From the NCBI GenBank assembly GCA_002490775.1, contig DKUR01000116.1:1-30776 (forward strand): a DNA stretch of 30,776 nt, in the 5' to 3' direction. The translations under genes were made by a program, and so were the position numbers. The stretch's first letter is position 1. Each line of letters starts with the position of its first letter. This DNA is from Lachnospiraceae bacterium UBA7199 (GTDB taxonomy: Bacteria; Bacillota; Clostridia; Lachnospirales; Lachnospiraceae). Positions 17,565 through 23,532 of this stretch are shown here, one piece after another. The notes below the pieces were generated by a model. That model saw only the letters and a list, made by a program, of their open reading frames with translations. It was not told the DNA's origin and did no database searches.

Positions 17565-18236
17565 ATGAAGAAAATAATAATAATAGGGGATAACGAGTTT
17601 GCAGAGATCGCTTCTGTTTATTTTGCAAAAGATTACTCTTATGAAACTGTCGCTTTTGCTGTAGAAAAAAACTATATTCAGAGGAATGAAATATTAGGAA
17701 TTCCAGTTGTTGCATATGAAGATTTGTTAAGTTTATATCCTCCCCAAGAATATGCCTTTTTTGCAGCGCCAGTTTATACACAGTTAAATAGATTGCGCCA
17801 AAGATTCTATGAACAATGTAAAGAGTGGGGGTACGAACCGGTTTCATATGTCAGTTCACATGCATTTGTATGGGAAAATGTACAAATTGGAGAGAATGTA
17901 TTTATTTTTGAGGATAATACAGTTCAATACAATGCAAAGATAGGCAATAATGTTATTCTTTGGAGTGGAAACCATGTTGGACATAGTGCTGTAATTGAAG
18001 ATAATTGCTTTGTCTCTTCTCATGTTGTCATATCAGGATATACTCGTATTGGATCAAATGCTTTTTTGGGGGTTAATTCTGCTCTGGGCAATAATATTGA
18101 ATTTCCCAAGGATTCCATATTGGCGGCAGGTGCTGTGATAACAAAAAACATGAACAAGGCAGGCGGAATATACGCTGGTAACCCTGCTAAATTAATGGAC
18201 AAAACATCGTATGAATATTTTGGAGTAGAGCAATGA
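17565..18236 (+). CDS. PglD/NeuD family sugar O/N-acetyltransferase
   Basis: A 223-residue acetyltransferase with the complete PglD/NeuD layout. An N-terminal Rossmann module (KIIIIGDNEFAEIASVYF, then NEILGIPVVAYEDLL) is followed by a left-handed beta-helix with VFIFEDNTVQYNAKIGNNVI, NHVGHSAVIEDNCF (histidine pair near residues 137-140) and the ending IYAGNPAKLM. PglD acetylates UDP-4-amino sugars, and an FdtC-like 3-N-acetyl role is attractive here because FdtA- and FdtB-like genes flank it; this is inference. It is the one protein in the operon where the module is in its textbook context. The ATG at 17565 has GGAG seven bases upstream; a TTG at 17559 is also in frame. Confidence 0.86.
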   Translation: MKKIIIIGDNEFAEIASVYFAKDYSYETVAFAVEKNYIQRNEILGIPVVAYEDLLSLYPPQEYAFFAAPVYTQLNRLRQRFYEQCKEWGYEPVSYVSSHAFVWENVQIGENVFIFEDNTVQYNAKIGNNVILWSGNHVGHSAVIEDNCFVSSHVVISGYTRIGSNAFLGVNSALGNNIEFPKDSILAAGAVITKNMNKAGGIYAGNPAKLMDKTSYEYFGVEQ

Positions 18237-18307
18237 AGTGGAAAATAGACCTTTTTATTTAATTTGGTGAGAAAGGATCTGCAAGTAATTTTGCTAATGT
18301 GAAAGAT

Positions 18308-19222
18308 ATGGCTTGGATTAGAAAAGGAAAAATATGTGGAAATGATACATGGAATTTGAATTGGCATAAGCTTAATACGCAGCTCCCTATTCCATATCTT
18401 ATAAATAGAAATACATTAAGATTATTTATTACACTATGTGATTCGGAAAATAGAGGAAGACTGGGCTTTGTGGATGTAAATCCAGATAATCCGTCTGAAA
18501 TAATCGATTATTCAAGAAAACCACTGCTTGATCTAGGAAATCAAGGATATTTTGATGAAAATGGTGTGGTTTCAACTGCATTATTGGAAGATAATGAGAA
18601 ATTGTATATGTATTACTGTGGATTTCAAAAGCATGTGAGTTATCCATACTCTTCGCTTGCAGGGGTTGCAGTCAGCAGTGATAGAGGACAATCATTTTAT
18701 AGAATTAAGGATACCCCTTTATTAGAAAGAAAAGATGGGGAAATGTTTATAAGAACAGGAGTAGGTATCTATAAATTTGGTGATATATACCGATTATATT
18801 ATGCATCAGGTAACGAATGGATTTCGGTAAATAATAAGTTGGTTCCCAAATATTCTTTTAGATATATAGATTCAAATTCTCCAATATATTTTGAGGGTAA
18901 ATCAAAGAAGTTATTTCCTCTTGAAAATGATGAATTTGGAATGACTACGCCGCAGGTTTTTAAGATGAATACAGAATATGGGATGATATATTCTCTCAGA
19001 ACTATATCTAAGGGATATCATATGGGATATGCAACATCCCAAGACGGAATAAATTTTTATAGAAATGATGGTGTAATGGATTTTGAACGACCAATTGGAG
19101 AATTTGATAGTGAAATGGTCTGCTATGGAAAATGCTACAAACATGGAGATAGAATTTATTTGTTTTATAGCGGAAATCACTATGGCATGGATGGCATAGG
19201 ATGGGCAGAATTGGAGACGTAA
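18308..19222 (+). CDS. five-bladed beta-propeller protein, GH43/GH130-like, function unknown
   Basis: A 304-residue protein built from repeated aromatic beta-strand units, e.g. LRLFITLCDSENRGRLGFVD, KLYMYYCGFQKHV, YRLYYASGNEW and RIYLFYSGNHY, each followed by a turn. It resembles the five-bladed propellers of GH43/GH130-type enzymes and related propeller domains found in sugar clusters. There is no signal peptide, so it should stay in the cytoplasm, which does not fit a secreted glycanase. It may be an unusual transferase or a binding protein. The start is uncertain: the ATG at 18308 and a GTG at 18299 are both in frame and neither has a good ribosome site. The frame stays open back to about 18263. 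It ends just before the ketoisomerase. Confidence 0.7.
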   Translation: MAWIRKGKICGNDTWNLNWHKLNTQLPIPYLINRNTLRLFITLCDSENRGRLGFVDVNPDNPSEIIDYSRKPLLDLGNQGYFDENGVVSTALLEDNEKLYMYYCGFQKHVSYPYSSLAGVAVSSDRGQSFYRIKDTPLLERKDGEMFIRTGVGIYKFGDIYRLYYASGNEWISVNNKLVPKYSFRYIDSNSPIYFEGKSKKLFPLENDEFGMTTPQVFKMNTEYGMIYSLRTISKGYHMGYATSQDGINFYRNDGVMDFERPIGEFDSEMVCYGKCYKHGDRIYLFYSGNHYGMDGIGWAELET

Positions 19223-19225
19223 AAT

Positions 19226-19645
19226 ATGAGAAACGAGAAATTAAATGTATCAATATTGGATTTTGGTGCAATAGGCGATGAACGTGGAATGATAACTATT
19301 TGCGAAGGTGAGATGGATATTCCTTTTATTCCTAAAAGAGTATTTTACATATATAAATCATCAAAAGATGTTGTACGTGGACAGCATGCAAATAGAAAAT
19401 CAGATTTTGTACTTATCAACGTAGCCGGCAAATCCAAAGTAAAAATTATGGATGGTAAAGGTAATGAAATAGTGTATGCGTTGAACAGACCTAATACTGG
19501 AATTTATATACCTCATATGGTATGGAAGGAAATGTATGATTTTTCTGCAGACTCCGTACTTCTTTGTCTTGCAAGTGAGCATTATGATCCTGATGAATAT
19601 ATCAGAAATTATGATGAATTTTTGAGTGCAGTAAATGGGGAATAG
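19226..19645 (+). CDS. dTDP-sugar 3,4-ketoisomerase family protein (FdtA/QdtA-like)
   Basis: A 139-residue single-domain cupin of the FdtA/QdtA (WxcM C-terminal-like) family, matching the family length. Markers are LDFGAIGDERGMITICEG, PFIPKRVFYIYKS, VVRGQHANRKSDFVLINVAG and NTGIYIPHMVWKEMYDFS. FdtA and QdtA isomerise dTDP-4-keto-6-deoxyglucose to a 3-keto isomer, the substrate of the FdtB/QdtB aminotransferase. The usual RGxHAH motif reads RGQHAN here, so the second active-site histidine of characterised members appears replaced by asparagine. That could alter stereochemistry or mark a subfamily. GGAG ten bases upstream supports the start. It is the last gene of the long operon. Confidence 0.85.
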   Translation: MRNEKLNVSILDFGAIGDERGMITICEGEMDIPFIPKRVFYIYKSSKDVVRGQHANRKSDFVLINVAGKSKVKIMDGKGNEIVYALNRPNTGIYIPHMVWKEMYDFSADSVLLCLASEHYDPDEYIRNYDEFLSAVNGE

Positions 19646-19668
19646 TGGGCAAAATTTTCCTTTATGAA

Positions 19669-19697
19669 TTGCGAAAGAATTGGTATCATGGTAAAAT
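19669..19697 (+). promoter_or_regulatory. candidate sigma-A promoter for the DUF4422 gene
   Basis: TTGCGA at 19669-19674 is followed after 17 bases by TAAAAT at 19692-19697, with a TG extended -10 element one base before it. It lies in the 126-base gap after the glycan operon and would give a leader of about 68 bases before 19772. Confidence 0.55.
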
Positions 19698-19771
19698 GAT
19701 TACACAATAAACAATACCTATCTCGATAGATAATAATAATCAAACCCAAGAAAGCATATGGAGCAAAAACA

Positions 19772-20869
19772 ATGTCTTTTACCAATACCAGCAAACTGAT
19801 TATTTTTGGCGCCAAGAGCATTGCTCTTGGCGCTTGTTTAGCCATCAAAAAGTTATATTCCAACTGTGAAGTGATAGGGTTTATGGTGAGCAGCCTTAAG
19901 GAAAACCCGAAGTATCTTTGTGGACTGCCGGTGATAGAAACCGACGACTGTGAGGAGAAAGATATCCCTGTTTTAATTGCCATCCCAGAAGATGTGCAGC
20001 CTGTTGTGATGAGTATACTCACCGATAAAGGATTTAAGAATATAATAAGCCTTGATTCTGCGAAAGAAGCAGAATTAATGGCCGGATATTATGAAAGTAT
20101 CGGAAGATTTCCTTCCTTATATAATGAGGATGATCCATATAACAGGGATGATTCATGTAATAGAGCTGATTCCGCTGCAGAAATATATATGGCGAAATTC
20201 TACAAAGATAAGCCTTTAAAAAACACATACTCCATTCCGGCCTGGGTACACCCCATTCAGGTAGGGGCAGCATTGACAGATCAGCGGATTACGGAGATTA
20301 CGGATGATTCAGGGGAAAATATCTCTTCCAAAAACGTAAATTACTGTGAGCTTACAGCCCTTTACTGGATGTGGAAAAATAAGCTTTGTACCGAAGGAAC
20401 AACGCAGTATTTTGGACTGTTTCATTATAGAAGATTTTTGGATGTGACAGATATTGGACTGATGAGAATGAAAGCGGAAAATGTTGATGTGGTATTGCCA
20501 TATCCCATGCTGCATGAGCCGGATATCAGTGAGCATCACAGCAGATATATCAAGGAGAGCGATTGGGCTGTCATGCTGCAGGCATTGAAAGAATTACAGC
20601 CTGATTATGCAGAACGCTTTCAGGAGATTTTAAAACAGCCTTATTTATATAATTACAATATGATCATAGCCAAAAAGGATATTTTAAAAGATTACTGTGA
20701 ATGGCTGTTTCCTATACTTGAGAGAACGGAAGAATTAAGTACGCCCAAGGGCTGGGAGAGGGCAGATCGGTACATAGGGTATTTGGGGGAGAACCTTCTT
20801 ACATTGTATTTTATGTATCATACAGAAGAGTGGAAGATAAGGCATGTGGGGAGGAAAATGTTGGTTTGA
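19772..20869 (+). CDS. DUF4422 glycosyltransferase with N-terminal Rossmann-like module
   Basis: A 365-residue protein. Residues about 6-100 match the recurring module but with a worn glycine motif (KLIIFGAKSIALGACLAI, then VIGFMVSSLKENPKYLCG and IPVLIAIPEDVQPVVMSIL). An Asp/Asn-rich linker (about 115-135) leads to a DUF4422 domain: IQVGAALTDQRI, ENISSKNVNYCELTALYWMW, FGLFHYRRFLD, and YNYNMIIAKKDIL. DUF4422 proteins are putative capsule glycosyltransferases. TGGAG eight bases before the ATG supports the start. It has its own candidate promoter at 19669 and a perfect hairpin inside its first codons (19809-19833), so it may be regulated apart from the operon. No membrane segment is seen. Confidence 0.87.
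   Translation: MSFTNTSKLIIFGAKSIALGACLAIKKLYSNCEVIGFMVSSLKENPKYLCGLPVIETDDCEEKDIPVLIAIPEDVQPVVMSILTDKGFKNIISLDSAKEAELMAGYYESIGRFPSLYNEDDPYNRDDSCNRADSAAEIYMAKFYKDKPLKNTYSIPAWVHPIQVGAALTDQRITEITDDSGENISSKNVNYCELTALYWMWKNKLCTEGTTQYFGLFHYRRFLDVTDIGLMRMKAENVDVVLPYPMLHEPDISEHHSRYIKESDWAVMLQALKELQPDYAERFQEILKQPYLYNYNMIIAKKDILKDYCEWLFPILERTEELSTPKGWERADRYIGYLGENLLTLYFMYHTEEWKIRHVGRKMLV
19809..19833 (+). repeat. perfect 11-base-pair hairpin inside the 5' end of the DUF4422 gene
   Basis: GCGCCAAGAGC at 19809-19819 and its exact reverse complement at 19823-19833 flank the three-base loop ATT. The stem starts 37 bases after the start codon and codes for part of the glycine motif GAKSIALGA. There is no U-tract after it, so it is not a classical terminator. 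Confidence 0.8.
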
Positions 20870-20940
20870 AAAACTGCAAATCAGAGTTAATGGCAGATGG
20901 TATTGATACCGAGTTCAATAATCTTAAGACCATAAAAGGC

Positions 20941-20969
20941 TTGCAATAGACAGGTGGTTTGGATATAAT
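20941..20969 (+). promoter_or_regulatory. sigma-A promoter for the RelA/SpoT-domain gene
   Basis: TTGCAA at 20941-20946, a 17-base spacer, and a perfect TATAAT at 20964-20969. Transcription would begin near 20976, about 30 bases before the ATG at 21006. The 71 bases before it (20870-20940) hold no gene that I can support. Confidence 0.7.
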
Positions 20970-21005
20970 TGGACTATCATTCAAAAGCGAAAACAGGGAA
21001 ATACT

Positions 21006-21956
21006 ATGGAATGGAAAGATTTTTGGCACTCACTTTTAGATAAACAAAAGTTAAGACAGAAAGTTGCGGAGATGGATGAAGTGGATCGGGTCAAAAATCA
21101 TTCTGTTTTCACAGAGGAAATTTGTCACTGTATCTATACTGATTATGAACAATTGAAACAAGAGTTGAAAATAACAGAAAATGATATCTGGGATATTCTG
21201 GGACAGTTTCAGGGAGTACACTTACATACAAGCCGTATAAAGTCAGTGGATAGTTTGATAGAGAAAGTGATAAACAAGCGCCACGAGTGGTTGGCGGATG
21301 ATAAAAGTAAGTATGCGCAAATCAATGCGGGGAATTATCGTGATATTATTTCTGATTTGATTGGACTAAGGTTAATTATTAATTATCGTGGACATTGGCT
21401 GGACTTGCATGAGGAGATATTGGGAAAATTCCCAATCGATAAAAAGTGTATCTATGAAAAGGATAAACTCCTGCCACACCCCTCTTTGGGCAGCATTCAG
21501 GCGGAATTGCCAAAAGTCTATTATGCAGAAGGGGATGATATTCGACAATATGTGGAAATGGGATTAATTCCTAAAAAACATAAAATGAATTATAGAAGTA
21601 TACATTATACCGTAAGTTTTCATAATGTATATATTGAGATTCAGGTAAGGACGATTTACGATGAAGCATGGAGTGATTGTGACCACAGTTATGTATACAA
21701 GAAAGACGAAAATAAGAGCCATACAGCATTAGAACAAATGTCGGGTATATTAGCAAAACTGACGAATCTTTCGAATGATATTGGTGAGCAGATGAAGGAT
21801 ATATATGATGCTGAAAACATAGTGGAAAATAAGAGCGGAGGCTGGAAAACAACAGAGGATATTGTTGATGTGATGGATATGTCTATTCAGCGTATGGAAG
21901 AGATCAAGAAAGATTTCAAACAATTCAGAGAGAAGCTATTTGTGGAAAAAGGATAG
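21006..21956 (+). CDS. RelA/SpoT-domain (p)ppGpp synthetase-like protein, no hydrolase domain
   Basis: A 316-residue single-domain synthetase-like protein. All main RelA/SpoT synthetase motifs are present: the ATP-site RIKSVDSLIEK near residue 75, YRDIISDLIGLRL near 111, YRSIHYTV near 196 and IEIQVRTIYDEAW near 210. An HD hydrolase domain and the TGS/ACT regulatory regions are absent. It has an N-terminal helical extension and a C-terminal helical region, making it longer than typical RelP/RelQ enzymes. The family makes (p)ppGpp, but some small members are toxins that make (pp)pApp or pyrophosphorylate tRNA. It has its own promoter and a GGGAA site, and two small unknown genes follow closely. 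A housekeeping alarmone synthetase and a toxin-type enzyme are both possible. Confidence 0.88.
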   Translation: MEWKDFWHSLLDKQKLRQKVAEMDEVDRVKNHSVFTEEICHCIYTDYEQLKQELKITENDIWDILGQFQGVHLHTSRIKSVDSLIEKVINKRHEWLADDKSKYAQINAGNYRDIISDLIGLRLIINYRGHWLDLHEEILGKFPIDKKCIYEKDKLLPHPSLGSIQAELPKVYYAEGDDIRQYVEMGLIPKKHKMNYRSIHYTVSFHNVYIEIQVRTIYDEAWSDCDHSYVYKKDENKSHTALEQMSGILAKLTNLSNDIGEQMKDIYDAENIVENKSGGWKTTEDIVDVMDMSIQRMEEIKKDFKQFREKLFVEKG

Positions 21957-21971
21957 AAGGCGGTGGGATGA

Positions 21972-22187
21972 ATGATGAATAACGTGCAATTAGAAAAGAC
22001 AAAAGGGGAGCTTTTTGTGGAGCAGCTTCAAAGTGGAGAATTTAAAAAGAACTGCCGCCCTAACCATGGACCGGATTTTACAGAAGGACTTGAGGAACAG
22101 TACAAGCATACCTTTAACCAATATATGAGTTCCTGCGGCTGTTTTCTTATGGATATGCGGCTGGTAAGGAGGGAATATCATGGATGA
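21972..22187 (+). CDS. unknown small protein in the RelA/SpoT operon
   Basis: A 71-residue product that I do not recognise. It is polar, with a charged helix (LEKTKGELFVEQLQSGEF) and a cysteine pair in SSCGCFL. GGTGGG precedes the ATG at 21972, and an ATG one codon later is also possible. It starts 15 bases after the synthetase stop and overlaps the next gene by eight bases, so translational coupling is likely. Size and position would suit an antitoxin or accessory factor, but nothing in the sequence proves it. The reading frame could also be a spacer with little function. Confidence 0.55.
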   Translation: MMNNVQLEKTKGELFVEQLQSGEFKKNCRPNHGPDFTEGLEEQYKHTFNQYMSSCGCFLMDMRLVRREYHG

Positions 22188-22731
22188 AGCACCAAAGAAA
22201 AGGGAATCTGGAAATTATAAATATCTGGTTAAAAAATTTGGTGAAAAGAAAATAAGTTCTCGCTATGATTGGATTAATGATTTATTGAGGGATTTTGTAT
22301 ACAAATTTGGTTATGAAGATAAAGTTATTATTTCGCAGGATATTTTAAAACATGTGGTGGTGGATTATTTTGTGGATATTGACCGATTGAAGGAATTTCA
22401 GGAAATCGAAAAAGTACATTCCTCAAAAATCTATGCGTACACCTGCTTTTGGCTTCTGCGTCATAAACCCTTACAATTAGTTTGTGCAGAGGGGGCAGAA
22501 GATTTAGCCTTTGTTAATGAAGAATTCGTATGCTGCCTGCTTAGAAGCTATCTTTTTTCGGAGCCGGAAAATGTGCCTATTTTAGAGAATAAAAAAGAGC
22601 AGATAGACAATTTCGTTGGAACAATGCTATATTTTTTCCAGTATAGAGAGTATTCTGCAAAAAATATTGAATTGATGATTTTGGCGTTTCAGGCCGGCTG
22701 TGGATACCAATACTCAGCAGATCACCAATGA
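22180..22731 (+). CDS. unknown protein in the RelA/SpoT operon
   Basis: A 183-residue protein, mostly helical by composition, with no recognised domain. Features are a basic N-terminus (PKKRESGNYKYLVKKFGEKK), a middle part rich in aromatics (VDYFVDIDRLKEFQEIE), and hydrophobic helices near TMLYFFQYREY. None is long enough to be a clear membrane segment. A strong AAGGAGGG site six bases before the ATG shows it is translated efficiently. It is the third gene after the promoter at 20941. Co-transcription with the synthetase suggests a shared function such as a neutraliser, activator or target-recognition partner, which is inference. Confidence 0.75.
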   Translation: MDEAPKKRESGNYKYLVKKFGEKKISSRYDWINDLLRDFVYKFGYEDKVIISQDILKHVVVDYFVDIDRLKEFQEIEKVHSSKIYAYTCFWLLRHKPLQLVCAEGAEDLAFVNEEFVCCLLRSYLFSEPENVPILENKKEQIDNFVGTMLYFFQYREYSAKNIELMILAFQAGCGYQYSADHQ

Positions 22732-22752
22732 TGGATTTTCCTTTAAAGGTGA

Positions 22753-22791
22753 ATGAGCATGAAATTCGAAACAGATAAAAGTGGGAAATAA
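22753..22791 (+). CDS. possible 12-residue leader peptide upstream of the cytidylyltransferase
   Basis: An ATG at 22753 opens a 12-codon frame (MSMKFETDKSGK) that stops at 22789-22791 inside the left arm of the large hairpin at 22779-22813. AAAGG at 22745-22749 is correctly placed for the internal ATG at 22759. A ribosome finishing this peptide would sit on the stem. No codon enrichment suggests a sensed amino acid, so chance occurrence is quite possible. Confidence 0.25.
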   Translation: MSMKFETDKSGK

Positions 22792-22813
22792 TTGTTTGAA
22801 TTATTTCCCGCTT
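22779..22813 (+). promoter_or_regulatory. 15-base-pair hairpin in the leader of the cytidylyltransferase gene
   Basis: The left arm at 22779-22793 pairs with 22799-22813 over 15 positions, all Watson-Crick except one G-U, around a GTTTG loop. It is followed by CCCAGTTTTC rather than a run of Ts, so it is a poor terminator. The GGAGGA ribosome site begins 12 bases after it. It may end or attenuate the RelA/SpoT transcript, or stabilise or regulate the downstream mRNA. Confidence 0.75.
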
Positions 22814-22836
22814 CCCAGTTTTCAGGAGGAAAACTC

Positions 22837-23532
22837 ATGAATATTGCACTAATTTTATCTGGAGGAACCGGCAGCCGCGTAGGCACTGACATACCCAAGC
22901 AATATATTATGGTTCATGGAAAACCAATTATTTATTATTGTCTTGAACCAATTGCCCATCATGAAATGATTGATGCCATACAGATCGTGGCAGATGGTGC
23001 ATGGCAGGACTTTATTTTAGAGCATATGAAGGATGCAGTATTTGAACAGAAATTCAAAGGCTTTTCCTTACCTGGTGCAAACAGGCAGTTATCCATATGG
23101 AATGGACTTAGAGAGATCAGAAAATATGCTTCAGATCAGGATTTTGTTTTTATTCATGATGCAGCAAGACCATTTCTTTCCCATGATTTTATCAGTGAGT
23201 GTCTTAAAGCAGCAGACGGATATGATGGTGTGCTTCCGGTGCTGCCAATGAAGGATACGGTGTACATGAGTGAAGATGGAGAAAAAATAACTTCCTTATT
23301 AAATAGGAGCCAGATTTTTGCAGGACAGGCGCCTGAGGTATTTGTTTTGGGCGGATATTACCGCGCAAATAAGGCTCTGTTTCCAGAAAAAATATTAAAG
23401 ATTAATGGTTCCACGGAACCTGCTGTTATGGCGGGAATGAAGATTAAAATGATTCCGGGGGATGAGAGAAACTTTAAAATAACAACCAGGGAAGATTTAA
23501 AACGGTTTGAGGAACGTGGAGGATGGTCATGA
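22837..23532 (+). CDS. IspD/TarI-like cytidylyltransferase
   Basis: A 231-residue nucleotidyltransferase with the CTP-binding signature ALILSGGTGSRVGTDIPKQYI at the N-terminus, FIHDAARPFLSHDFI in the middle, PMKDTVYM, and the ending GDERNFKITTREDLKRFE. These match IspD (isoprenoid pathway) and its relatives TarI/Bcs1, which make CDP-ribitol. The polyol dehydrogenase gene that overlaps its stop argues for the TarI-like role of making a CDP-polyol for a teichoic acid or capsule; housekeeping IspD is the alternative. The ATG at 22837 has GGAGGA six bases upstream; a longer frame starting at 22792 would lie in the hairpin and is rejected. Confidence 0.85.
   Translation: MNIALILSGGTGSRVGTDIPKQYIMVHGKPIIYYCLEPIAHHEMIDAIQIVADGAWQDFILEHMKDAVFEQKFKGFSLPGANRQLSIWNGLREIRKYASDQDFVFIHDAARPFLSHDFISECLKAADGYDGVLPVLPMKDTVYMSEDGEKITSLLNRSQIFAGQAPEVFVLGGYYRANKALFPEKILKINGSTEPAVMAGMKIKMIPGDERNFKITTREDLKRFEERGGWS

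Noticed and set aside
22728..22777. Sixteen-codon frame starting at 22728 overlapping the previous stop.
   Set aside because: It has no ribosome site of its own and encodes nothing recognisable; it competes with the better-placed leader frame at 22753, itself weak.
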